Assembly (NCBI GenBank): GCA_900547255.1 | Contig: URGC01000126.1 | Coordinates: forward strand, 1 to 6,096 | Length of the DNA: 6,096 bases | Source of the DNA: an uncultured Eubacterium sp. | Lineage (GTDB): Bacteria; Bacillota; Clostridia; Lachnospirales; Lachnospiraceae | Direction: 5' to 3' | In this document: piece after piece, positions 1 through 5,470 of the stretch | How the letters are laid out: every line of letters starts with the position of its first letter | Numbering within the stretch: position 1 is the stretch's first letter | Notes under the pieces: generated by a model | What the model saw: the letters and a program-made list of their open reading frames with translations, nothing else | What the model was told of the DNA's origin: nothing | Database searches by the model: none | Program-made: the position numbers and the translations under genes

Positions 1-176
1 TGGCTTAAATAGCAGTTTTTCTTATATAAAATCCAAAATGCCTGCTTTTACACTTCGTTAAACTAGATGTTTGGCTCAAATCAACATTAATTGCTGATTC
101 AGTCCAAATTTTACCGATTTTCTGGATTTTACACTGCCAAATCCTATGGCTGCACCAAAACATTTATTAATACATG

Positions 177-215
177 CTATGAATGTCCTTCTGTGGCTTT
201 ATTAGTACCCATCAT
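177..215 (-). other. Very short ORF with a strong ribosome binding site
   Basis: On the minus strand AAGGAGG (221-227) sits 5 bases before two consecutive ATG codons. The frame reads MMGTNKATEGHS and stops at TAG after 12 codons. A shift of one base after the stop would continue open to about position 76 (a frame containing CFGAAIGFGSVKS). This could be the start of a frameshifted, decayed gene, a leader peptide, or chance. I do not recognise the peptide. The ribosome binding site is the only strong evidence, and no clear promoter was found upstream. Confidence 0.25.
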
Positions 216-298
216 ATGTTCCTCCTTATCATAGGTAAAACAAAGTTTTAGAGAAATGTCTAATTGGAGATTGTACCCAGGTATGAGCGTCCATCTGT

Positions 299-379
299 GG
301 GTATCCACTTTTGAAGAATCCACTTTTTAAAGAAATTTTATGATTTAAAAATATGGGTATCCACTTTTTTACCACTTTT
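299..379. repeat. Cluster of CCACTTTT repeats
   Basis: The 14-base word GGGTATCCACTTTT occurs at 299-312 and again at 355-368. The shorter core CCACTTTT occurs four times (305-312, 320-327, 361-368, 372-379), all in the same orientation. Clustered short direct repeats of this kind occur at the ends of some transposable elements, for example the multiple terminal repeats of IS21-like elements, but no transposase is next to them. It could be a solo end left by a lost element, or a protein-binding array. Confidence 0.45.
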
Positions 380-391
380 TAATCATAAAAT
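335..391. repeat. Inverted repeat around the second CCACTTTT pair
   Basis: ATTTTATGATT at 335-345 is the exact reverse complement of AATCATAAAAT at 381-391. The match continues inward with a run of A facing a run of T, interrupted by one bulged base. The arms enclose the second GGGTATCCACTTTT copy. The stem is AT-only apart from one pair and has no T-run on either side that would make it a terminator. It may be part of the same element end as the direct repeats. Confidence 0.4.
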
Positions 392-395
392 GCAT

Positions 396-429
396 AAAAA
401 AGGATAGACAGTCCATCGACCATCTATCC
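396..429 (-). terminator. Intrinsic terminator of the rubrerythrin gene
   Basis: On the minus strand GGATAGA (423-429) pairs with TCTATCC (402-408). Inside, after a two-base mismatch, GTC pairs with GAC around a 4-base loop, and the stem is followed by TTTTTT (396-401). It lies about 50 bases downstream of the rubrerythrin stop codon in the right orientation. The plus strand has no comparable T-run after the stem, so it is probably one-directional. Confidence 0.85.
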
Positions 430-479
430 ATAAAAATGCCTATTTCATGTGTTTTCAGCTTATTAAAGCCTGCCATCAA

Positions 480-1025
480 TTAGCCAAAATATCTCTTTAA
501 AAGACCTTCAAAGGCTTTACCATGTCTAGCTTCATCTCTAGCCATCTCATGAACTGTATCATGGATTGCATCAAGGTTAGCAGCCTTAGCTCTCTTTGCA
601 AGGTCAACCTTACCTGCTGTTGCGCCGTTCTCAGCTTCAACTCTCATCTCAAGGTTCTTCTTAGTGCTGTCTGTTACAACTTCGCCGAGAAGCTCTGCAA
701 ACTTAGCTGCATGCTCTGCCTCTTCATAAGCTGCCTTCTCATAGTACATACCGATTTCTGGGTATCCTTCTCTGTGTGCAACTCTAGCCATTGCAAGATA
801 CATACCGACCTCTGAGCACTCACCCTCAAAGTTAGCTCTTAAATCAGTAACGATATCCTCGCTTACGCCCTTAGCTACTCCAACTACATGCTCAGCAGCC
901 CATGTCTTCTCTCCTGACTGTGCTGTAAATTTGCTTGCTGGTGCCTTACAAACTGGACAGACAAAATCTGCTGGAAGAGACTCTCCTTCATAAACATATC
1001 CACATACATTACATACATACTTCAT
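480..1025 (-). CDS. rbr: Rubrerythrin, rubredoxin domain first (reverse rubrerythrin)
   Basis: A 181-residue cytoplasmic non-haem iron protein of the rubrerythrin family, which reduces hydrogen peroxide (and in clostridia can help remove oxygen) using electrons from NAD(P)H via redox partners. Residues 1-30 form a rubredoxin-type iron site with two CxxC pairs, C5/C8 and C23/C26. Residues about 55-181 form a four-helix ferritin-like domain with the expected di-iron ligand motifs: the NFEGE segment (65-69), EEAEH (101-105), acidic residues near 130-132, and DEARH (164-168). The rubredoxin domain precedes the di-iron domain, opposite to classical rubrerythrin, as in the oxygen-inducible reverse rubrerythrins of clostridia. 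The start is supported by AAGGAG at 1035-1040. The gene has its own promoter, a PerR-type operator and a terminator, and lies downstream of the PerR-like gene, consistent with peroxide-induced expression. All key residues appear intact. Confidence 0.95.
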   Translation of the reverse strand: MKYVCNVCGYVYEGESLPADFVCPVCKAPASKFTAQSGEKTWAAEHVVGVAKGVSEDIVTDLRANFEGECSEVGMYLAMARVAHREGYPEIGMYYEKAAYEEAEHAAKFAELLGEVVTDSTKKNLEMRVEAENGATAGKVDLAKRAKAANLDAIHDTVHEMARDEARHGKAFEGLLKRYFG

Positions 1026-1072
1026 AACATTAATCTCCTTTTCTTGTTTAAATATATCTATCTCCTATTAAA

Positions 1073-1089
1073 ATAGGAATGATTACTAT
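1073..1089. promoter_or_regulatory. Operator in the rubrerythrin leader (PerR-box-like)
   Basis: The 17-base near-palindrome ATAGGAATGATTACTAT has two 8-base arms around a central G; 7 of 8 arm pairs match. It lies just downstream of the -10 box of the rubrerythrin promoter, at about +4 to +20, where a bound repressor would block transcription. Nearly the same sequence stands at the promoter of the adjacent Fur-family gene (1624-1640). The core AATNATT is shared with the Bacillus PerR box TTATAATNATTATAA. Binding by the neighbouring regulator is inferred. Confidence 0.7.
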
Positions 1090-1099
1090 TTACATATTT

Positions 1100-1128
1100 A
1101 ATATAACATCACATTTATCTTTTGTCAA
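1100..1128 (-). promoter_or_regulatory. Promoter of the rubrerythrin gene
   Basis: On the minus strand a perfect -35 box TTGACA (1123-1128) is followed after 17 bases by a -10 box TATATT (1100-1105), 5 of 6 to consensus. Transcription would start near 1093, leaving a leader of about 65 bases that includes the operator and the ribosome binding site. The promoter lies between the end of the regulator gene and rubrerythrin, so rubrerythrin can be transcribed independently. No GC-rich terminator separates the two genes, so some read-through from the regulator is also possible. Confidence 0.85.
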
Positions 1129-1177
1129 ACACTAATTACTAATTTTATTAAAAATTTTTAGCATCATTTTGGAATAT

Positions 1178-1585
1178 CTACTGTCCGCCTCTCTTACAAG
1201 GTCCGCATACGCCATAAAAGAAAGATGTACTTCCCTCGATATTCCCATCAAATACAGAATTCACGCTGTTAAGCAAATCCTGTTCCTTCATCTTAAATTC
1301 ATCTGCTATCTCTATATCATATATCTTCTTGCAGCATGTGCACTGGAAATGGTAGTGTGGCGAAACCCTGCCATCAAAATGCACAGAACCATCTTCGCAT
1401 GGTACTTTGATAACATGTCCCATATCAACAAGCAGTGAAAGATTACGATACACCGTTCCAAGACTGATATTCGGATAATCCTTTCTGACACTTGTGTATA
1501 CAGCCTCTGCCGTAGGATGGTCTGTTCTCAATATAAGATTGTTCATTATAGCATCCCTCTGTTTGCTTCTTTTTATACCTGCCAT
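1178..1585 (-). CDS. perR: PerR-like peroxide-sensing regulator (Fur family)
   Basis: A 135-residue metal-dependent DNA-binding repressor of the Fur family, close in pattern to PerR. The N-terminal winged helix includes a recognition region around NISLGTVYRNLSLL (39-52). The five residues that bind the regulatory metal in Bacillus PerR all have counterparts: H23 (in the DHPTA segment), D71, H77, H79 and D90. The structural zinc site is also complete: C82 and C85, then C127 and C130 near the C-terminus. In PerR, iron-catalysed oxidation of these histidines releases the protein from DNA. The aspartate at D90 (Bacillus D104) favours PerR over Fur or Zur, though family assignment by a few residues is not final. 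GAGGAG (1591-1596) supports the start. The gene lies upstream of rubrerythrin, and both promoters carry the same near-palindrome, so it probably represses itself and rubrerythrin until peroxide appears. Confidence 0.88.
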   Translation of the reverse strand: MAGIKRSKQRDAIMNNLILRTDHPTAEAVYTSVRKDYPNISLGTVYRNLSLLVDMGHVIKVPCEDGSVHFDGRVSPHYHFQCTCCKKIYDIEIADEFKMKEQDLLNSVNSVFDGNIEGSTSFFYGVCGPCKRGGQ

Positions 1586-1623
1586 ATTAACTCCTCAACA
1601 ATCTATAAATAATCATAACAATA

Positions 1624-1640
1624 ATAGTATTTATTACTAT
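1624..1640. promoter_or_regulatory. Operator at the promoter of the PerR-like gene
   Basis: The sequence ATAGTATTTATTACTAT is a 17-base near-palindrome with 7 of 8 arm pairs matching around a central T. It overlaps the edge of the -10 box and the expected transcription start of the regulator gene. Read on the minus strand it is ATAGTAATAAATACTAT, which differs at only three positions from the minus-strand operator of rubrerythrin, ATAGTAATCATTCCTAT. This indicates autoregulation by the Fur-family protein. Confidence 0.7.
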
Positions 1641-1667
1641 GATATACAATAATTTTCTTATTTACAA
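1639..1667 (-). promoter_or_regulatory. Promoter of the PerR-like gene
   Basis: On the minus strand TTGTAA (1662-1667) and TATCAT (1639-1644) are separated by exactly 17 bases, a plausible sigma-A promoter with a weaker -35 box. Its -10 box touches the operator at 1624-1640. Transcription would start around 1632, giving a leader of about 45 bases before the ATG. Confidence 0.6.
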
Positions 1668-1688
1668 GTAAAATTTTTAATTTTTCAA

Positions 1689-1778
1689 CCTCCGAAAGTA
1701 GAATTGGGGACTTTCCATCTCCCTAAAGCAGAATTTTTGACTTTTCACTTCCCTAATGCTAAAATTTCATCATGTTAG
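1689..1778. repeat. Degenerate 30-base tandem repeats upstream of the efflux gene
   Basis: Two adjacent 30-base units (1689-1718 and 1719-1748) agree at 21 of 30 positions, sharing AAAG, AGAATT and GACTTT blocks. A third, weaker unit (1749-1778) keeps CCCTAA and AATTT. The first contains an inverted pair GAAAGT/ACTTTC around 10 bases. Words such as GGGGACTTTCC followed by TCTCCC look like the repeated termini of IS21-type elements of clostridia as I remember them, so this may be a relic end; that origin is unverified. The efflux-gene promoter lies across units two and three. Confidence 0.4.
1737..1765 (+). promoter_or_regulatory. Promoter of the MATE efflux gene
   Basis: TTGACT (1737-1742) and TAAAAT (1760-1765) are 17 bases apart, each 5 of 6 to the sigma-A consensus. 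A TG dinucleotide one base before the -10 box makes it an extended -10 promoter. Transcription would start near 1772, about 44 bases before the ATG. It is divergent from the PerR-like promoter, roughly 70 bases away. No copy of the 17-base operator is seen here. Confidence 0.8.
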
Positions 1779-1783
1779 AATTT

Positions 1784-1801
1784 TGTTTTCCTAAGAAAAC
1801 A
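1784..1801 (+). promoter_or_regulatory. Hairpin abutting the ribosome binding site of the efflux gene
   Basis: TGTTTTC (1784-1790) and GAAAACA (1795-1801) form a perfect 7-base stem around the loop CTAA. The run GGGGG that serves as ribosome binding site starts at the next base (1802). The hairpin is AT-rich and lacks a following T-run, so it is not a terminator. It may affect ribosome access or mRNA stability, but no riboswitch architecture was recognised. Confidence 0.5.
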
Positions 1802-1815
1802 GGGGGAATTTTTCT

Positions 1816-3216
1816 ATGAATATGCTGCAGATAAGTGAAGCTATGAGAAATGGTAAGTCAATACCGGCGAGAGAACAGATGAAGCTTATGATTTCTCTTT
1901 CTATTCCAGCCATTCTGGAACAGCTTGTCATGACAATGATGGGATATATAGATACGGCAATGGTAGGCAGCCTTGGATACACGGCAACAGCTTCTATCGG
2001 CGTTGTATCTACTACGATATGGCTGATTAATGGAATCGCGAACTCTGCTTCTGTCGGCTTTTCTGTACAGGTTGCACAGTATCTTGGAGCAGGGCGTGAA
2101 AAAGACAGCCATGACGTGCTCTGCCAGGCTATCATGTTTAATATAACATTTGGAATAATACTTGCTTTTATAGCTATTATGCTGGGACAGATTTTGCCAT
2201 CCTTATTAGGCGCAGATGAAGCGATACGCCCTTATGCTAAGGCATATTTTTGTACTGTAGCTGCTTTCCTGCCTTTCAGCATGGCTTCATCCATGTATTC
2301 CAGCATTTTCCGATGCAGCGGCAATGTAATTATCCCAAGCATTATGAATGTTGGAATGTGTCTTTTAGACGTTGTATTTAACTTTTTCCTGATATACCCA
2401 ACCAGACAAATCGGTGGTTTTACAATATGGGGAGCTAACCTTGGTGTAAGAGGTGCTGCGCTTGGAACTGGACTTGCACAGGCATGTGTAGGTTTATTCT
2501 TACTTATTCTATTAACAAGACGGAGAGGTCCACTGCGCCTGCAAGGGACAGAACACTGGCGTTTCACCAGAGTCTGTATGCACAATGCATTTGTTCTGGC
2601 AACACCTGCTGCCCTTGAGCGTACAACTTTATCTCTCGCGCAGATAGTTATGACTTCTGTTGTCACAAGCATGGGAGCTGTCTCTGTCGCCACTAATTAT
2701 GTCGCTGTCCAGACAGAAAGCATCTGCTATCTTCCTGCCTACGGTGTGGCTACAGCAGCCACCGCACTTGTCGGACAAAGCATCGGAGCGGGGCGTGCAG
2801 ATATGGCAAAACGCTTTGCATATGGAACTACAGCACTCGGATTCGGGCTGGTAACGATTACCGGCAGCCTCTTATTCGCAGGTGCGCCTGTTCTTACAAG
2901 CCTTTTAACACATGAAGCAGAAGTAATTGCACTCAGCACACGGGCACTCAGAATCGTAGCATTTTCTGAACCGCTGTTTGCTGTCAGTATTGTTGTTATC
3001 GGAGCACTCCGTGGTGCCGGTGATGGTAAAGGTCCATTCCTGATTAACTCATTCAGCATGTGGGGAATCCGTGTCATGACGGTTCTTCTGTTCACACGCA
3101 CTTATGGAGTTATCGGTGTCTGGGCTACCATGTCAGTAGAACTTGCGCTTCGTGGCATATTTTTCCTGATTCGTCTGATAAGAGGCCGCTGGGTTCATAT
3201 ATCAGCATTAGAATAA
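1816..3216 (+). CDS. MATE family multidrug/organic-cation efflux transporter
   Basis: A 466-residue inner-membrane transporter of the multidrug and toxic compound extrusion family, which exports drugs or organic cations in exchange for sodium or protons. It shows the typical length, about twelve hydrophobic segments and the two-fold repeat of MatE domains (about 24-185 and 250-415). In repeat one are PAILEQLVMTMMGYIDTAMV (31-50), QYLGAGR (88-94), FRCSGN (165-170) and the NVGMCLLDVVFN segment (178-189). In repeat two are ALVGQSIGAGRADMAKR (317-333) and LRGAGDGKGPFLINSFSMWG (398-417). The QxxGAGR motif thus appears in both halves. The start at 1816 has GGGGG nine bases upstream; a second ATG two codons later is also possible. 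It has its own promoter and terminator and appears monocistronic. The substrate cannot be told from sequence. Being divergent from a PerR-like gene does not by itself show a role in oxidative stress. Confidence 0.95.
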   Translation: MNMLQISEAMRNGKSIPAREQMKLMISLSIPAILEQLVMTMMGYIDTAMVGSLGYTATASIGVVSTTIWLINGIANSASVGFSVQVAQYLGAGREKDSHDVLCQAIMFNITFGIILAFIAIMLGQILPSLLGADEAIRPYAKAYFCTVAAFLPFSMASSMYSSIFRCSGNVIIPSIMNVGMCLLDVVFNFFLIYPTRQIGGFTIWGANLGVRGAALGTGLAQACVGLFLLILLTRRRGPLRLQGTEHWRFTRVCMHNAFVLATPAALERTTLSLAQIVMTSVVTSMGAVSVATNYVAVQTESICYLPAYGVATAATALVGQSIGAGRADMAKRFAYGTTALGFGLVTITGSLLFAGAPVLTSLLTHEAEVIALSTRALRIVAFSEPLFAVSIVVIGALRGAGDGKGPFLINSFSMWGIRVMTVLLFTRTYGVIGVWATMSVELALRGIFFLIRLIRGRWVHISALE

Positions 3217-3247
3217 TCCGCATTAAAATAATCAGGATTAGAATAAG
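3203..3247 (+). repeat. Three 15-base tandem repeats across the efflux stop codon
   Basis: Units at 3203-3217, 3218-3232 and 3233-3247 follow the pattern CNGCATTAGAATAAT with one to four differences. The first unit includes the last codons and stop of the efflux gene. Since the unit is five codons long, each copy supplies another in-frame TAA (3214-3216, 3229-3231, 3244-3246). This looks like a local duplication of the gene's 3' end rather than a functional site. Confidence 0.7.
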
Positions 3248-3316
3248 AGCTTCTTTTTCCTGCTCTTTAACTTCAACAATTTCAATATTCATATTTATAT
3301 CCATTCCTTCCGCTTC

Positions 3317-3367
3317 GCTCAAGCACAAAACGTCATGAAAATGTTTTCCTGAGCCTCTTTTTTCTTT
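3317..3367 (+). terminator. Probable terminator of the efflux gene
   Basis: GCTCA (3317-3321) pairs with TGAGC (3350-3354). Inside, after an internal loop, AAAACGT pairs with ATGTTTT with one G-U pair. The stem is followed by CTCTTTTTTCTTT (3355-3367). It lies about 100 bases after the efflux stop codon on the plus strand. The internal loop weakens the stem, so confidence is moderate. Confidence 0.55.
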
Positions 3368-3395
3368 ATAATTCTTCTTATAGAGATCTCGGTAT

Positions 3396-3472
3396 ACTAC
3401 AAATCACAGTGAGGCGAGTGGGCTGTCCGGCTTGCCGGATGACCGCATATTTATATGTGTAGTTCGCCTTTT
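3396..3472 (+). ncRNA. Candidate structured RNA element, unrecognised
   Basis: The stretch folds compactly. GGCGA (3413-3417) pairs with TCGCC (3464-3468), enclosing a hairpin GTGG/CCGC then TCCGG-CTTG-CCGGA (3418-3446) and a small ATAT hairpin (3447-3456), followed by TTTT. In addition ACTACA (3396-3401) pairs with TGTAGT (3458-3463), immediately next to TCGCC, which would make a pseudoknot. It stands alone between the efflux terminator and the insertion sequence, with no gene on either strand. It might be a small RNA, a cis-regulatory relic, a terminator or a repeated palindromic element. The strand is uncertain, since the pairing also works on the minus strand. I match it to no known family. 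Confidence 0.35.
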
Positions 3473-3556
3473 CAAGCACAAATAAGTGTGCCTTTGAGCA
3501 CGTAATCTTATCTTTGTATAAACAATTGCAAATGTCAATATAAAATTGTAGGTTTG

Positions 3557-3579
3557 GGGGTGCAGACATAATCTTGGAC
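3557..3579 (+). repeat. Terminal inverted repeat at the transposase 3' side
   Basis: These 23 bases, starting GGGGTGCAGACATAATC, are the exact reverse complement of 5414-5436. The repeat lies 25 bases beyond the stop codon of the accessory ORF, so that ORF is inside the element. One further G at 3556 is not matched on the other side. Confidence 0.92.
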
Positions 3580-3604
3580 TTCCACACTCTCTAAAACCTC
3601 TTTA

Positions 3605-3838
3605 TTAACCTCTGTAATCATGGTATTCCTGAAGTAATCCCTTTTCTTTTAGGAACTGATAACAGGTAAGTATTTCGTCTTTTAATATATGCCTAACAGA
3701 GCAAAGATGATCAATAGAATCTGCTGTGGCATCATACTTTATATCTGTTCTCATTGCTTCTGATATAAATTCATCCATAGTCACTTCGCCATTAGGGCTG
3801 TCTATATGTTCTATTTCAAAATAATCTTCGTAATTCAT
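3605..3838 (-). CDS. Small acidic accessory protein inside the insertion sequence
   Basis: A 77-residue hypothetical protein of unknown function. It starts nine bases after the transposase stop codon. Its ribosome binding site AGGAGG overlaps that stop (TAGGAGG), so it is probably translationally coupled to the transposase. The protein is acidic (about 18 Asp/Glu against 7 Lys/Arg), has no membrane segment or signal peptide and shows no motif I recognise; the second half (44-72) looks helical. Standard IS3 elements have no such gene downstream of orfB. It could modulate transposition, bind the transposase, or be a passenger gene. Its place within the inverted repeats and its clean ribosome binding site support it being real. 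Confidence 0.75.
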   Translation of the reverse strand: MNYEDYFEIEHIDSPNGEVTMDEFISEAMRTDIKYDATADSIDHLCSVRHILKDEILTCYQFLKEKGLLQEYHDYRG

Positions 3839-3847
3839 TTCTGCCTC

Positions 3848-5386
3848 CTACGCAATTAGACCTAAACTCTTTCTATAATGAATTGGACTTAGTCCATTTA
3901 GAGATAACTTACGCCTTTTTTCTGCATACCAGTGAATGTATGCATCTAACTTTTCTATAAACTCATCGATTGAAATGTTTTTCCATTCTCTTTCGTAAAA
4001 CATTTCATTCTTTAGTCGACCAAAAAATCCCTCACACGCTGAGTTATCAGGAGAGCATCCCTTCTTTGACATGGATCTTGTTAACCCAGCTTTGTCCATT
4101 CTTTCAATCCATCCTGACCAACGGTAGTGTGCTCCTCTATCTGAATGTACTAAAGGCTTCTCATCGTCTTTCAATGTAGTTATAGCATTATCCAGCATTG
4201 TGTTAACAAGCTCTGCATCAGGATGTGTTCCTATTGTCCAGGCAACGGGTAATCCGTCAAAACAGTCTATAATAGGTGATAAATACACCTTACCAGCTGG
4301 TATATGAAACTCTGTTATATCTGTAAGCCATTTTTCATTAGGATTATCCGCATGAAAATCTCTATTTACTTTGTTTTCTACAGCAGGGCTAATTTCACCC
4401 ATGTAGGAATTGTATTTCTTCCTTTTAACGGCTTTAACAACCAGATTCTCCTCTTTCATAATACGTCTAATAACCTTCTCGGATAGTTGCATATCTGCAT
4501 CTTGTAAATCTAGATAAATCCTTCGATATCCATATGTACCATTTGAAGCAGTAAATGATAAACGTATTAATTCTCTATGCTTTTCATACTTATCAGGTCT
4601 ATTAATAGCATTAGCCTGATAACAATAACTGCTTTTTGACATGTTAAACACTGACAATAATTCTTTTAAAGAATATTTATTTCTTAGGGTATCAATCACT
4701 TTTGTTTTTTCTCTGTTTGTCAGTGTTTTCAGACTGATACCCTGGTCTTTTTTTATTATTTCAGCCGCTTTTTCTAACACATCTTTTTCTAATTGAAGTT
4801 GATATACCTGGCGTCTAAGCTCCGCAGCTTGTAAATTCAACTCTTTTATTTCTTCATTTAGTTCACCTTCAGTGAACTTGTCTTTTTTAGGCAATGGCAC
4901 CACTTCCTTATCTCCAAGTAGTTTATGTTTCCAATTATATAGCGTCATGCGTTCGACACCATATTTTTCAGCAACTATCTGTGCAGTATCTTCTTTAGCA
5001 CATAATTCTGTTATCGCATTTAATTTAGCGTTATTAGATAAGTTTACCATTGTCTTTCCTGTACGACAAGAGTATGTGAAATCAGGAACTCGTTCAATAA
5101 GCCATTGTTTTAAATAATTTCTATTAGGATAACCTATATTTCTTATTGTTTTTGCAATATTTCTTCCATGTTCAAGATAGTAGTCAACTGCATACTGTAT
5201 CTGTTCTTCTGAATATTTACGCTTTCTTGTATGAACTTTCTTTAGATCACCGTTATTGGAATATTCATTGACCCATTGTCGTAATGCTCCAACAGAAGGA
5301 TACCCAAGAATCCTTATTGTTACAGTCCAACTTTTACATTTCAAATATAGCTCTACAGCCTTAATTTTATCTTCGTAAGAAAACAT
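3848..5386 (-). CDS. IS3-family transposase, OrfA and OrfB in one frame
   Basis: A 512-residue DDE transposase that cuts and joins the ends of the element. Its retroviral-integrase-like catalytic core carries D356 (in WLTDITEF), D416 (in HSDRG) and E452 (in ACEGFFG), with 35 residues between the last two and a lysine seven residues after the glutamate, as is usual in IS3. The N-terminal half holds three helix-turn-helix-like units: about 5-42, 60-99 and 120-157. The first two look like a duplication (LGYPSVGALRQWVNEY and IGYPNRNYLKQWLIER). A coiled coil follows (about 174-213), as in IS3 OrfA. An HTH_21-like segment (about 230-310) precedes the core. Most IS3 elements make this protein by a -1 frameshift between two ORFs; here it is one uninterrupted frame. 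AGGAGG (5391-5396) sits four bases before the ATG. No inactivating change is seen, so the protein may be functional. Confidence 0.95.
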   Translation of the reverse strand: MFSYEDKIKAVELYLKCKSWTVTIRILGYPSVGALRQWVNEYSNNGDLKKVHTRKRKYSEEQIQYAVDYYLEHGRNIAKTIRNIGYPNRNYLKQWLIERVPDFTYSCRTGKTMVNLSNNAKLNAITELCAKEDTAQIVAEKYGVERMTLYNWKHKLLGDKEVVPLPKKDKFTEGELNEEIKELNLQAAELRRQVYQLQLEKDVLEKAAEIIKKDQGISLKTLTNREKTKVIDTLRNKYSLKELLSVFNMSKSSYCYQANAINRPDKYEKHRELIRLSFTASNGTYGYRRIYLDLQDADMQLSEKVIRRIMKEENLVVKAVKRKKYNSYMGEISPAVENKVNRDFHADNPNEKWLTDITEFHIPAGKVYLSPIIDCFDGLPVAWTIGTHPDAELVNTMLDNAITTLKDDEKPLVHSDRGAHYRWSGWIERMDKAGLTRSMSKKGCSPDNSACEGFFGRLKNEMFYEREWKNISIDEFIEKLDAYIHWYAEKRRKLSLNGLSPIHYRKSLGLIA

Positions 5387-5413
5387 AATCCCTCCTGATG
5401 CTAATCATATCTG

Positions 5414-5436
5414 GTCCAAGATTATGTCTGCACCCC
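5414..5436 (-). repeat. Terminal inverted repeat at the transposase 5' side
   Basis: The exact reverse complement of 3557-3579. It lies 27 bases upstream of the transposase start codon. A TATGAT -10-like box (5404-5409, minus strand) is just inside the repeat, but no good -35 box stands 17 bases upstream within the linear element. In IS3 elements a strong promoter is often built only when the ends are joined in a circle, which could apply here. Confidence 0.92.
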
Positions 5437-5470
5437 ATTTTACTACATTCTTATATGATAAACTTGTCAT

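Larger units (their letters stand above)
1..395. other. Stretch without a convincing gene
   Basis: No supported gene is seen here. The minus strand holds a very short reading frame (177-215) with a good ribosome binding site and a 52-codon frame (5-163) without one; neither resembles a protein I recognise, and the stretch is rich in stops in all frames. The right part (299-391) contains short direct and inverted repeats described separately. The region may be decayed DNA or the edge of a former mobile element, but that is inference. Confidence 0.5.
3557..5436 (-). mobile_element. Complete IS3-family insertion sequence, about 1.88 kb
   Basis: The element is bounded by perfect 23-base inverted repeats and carries an intact transposase gene and one small accessory ORF, both on the minus strand. 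At about 1880 bases it is longer than most IS3 elements (1.2-1.5 kb), owing to a longer transposase N-terminus and the extra ORF. The outermost bases are uncertain by one or two, because G-runs flank the repeats. A TTT is present just outside on both sides and could be a 3-base target duplication, but it is too short and AT-rich to be decisive. It lies in intergenic DNA and breaks no recognisable gene. Confidence 0.88.

Noticed and set aside
5..163. A 52-codon minus-strand frame starting ATG at 163
   Set aside because: It has no ribosome binding site, no recognisable motif, and a competing open frame covers the same DNA; this length is expected by chance.
522..815. Plus-strand frame opposite rubrerythrin
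   Set aside because: A shadow of the rubrerythrin gene, rich in Cys and Ser as antisense frames often are, with no independent support.
1858..3101. Several minus-strand open frames within the efflux gene (for example 2232-2693 and 2739-3101)
   Set aside because: They are antisense shadows of a clearly real MATE gene and show no ribosome binding sites or protein-like motifs.
3245..3268. AAGAGC/GCTCTT hairpin just after the efflux gene as its terminator
   Set aside because: The stem is only six pairs with an 11-base loop and is followed by TAACTTC rather than a T-run; the hairpin at 3317-3367 fits better.
3553..5440. Target-site duplication TTT flanking the insertion sequence
   Set aside because: Three T residues in AT-rich DNA are expected by chance, and the exact element ends are ambiguous by a base or two; no longer duplication is present.
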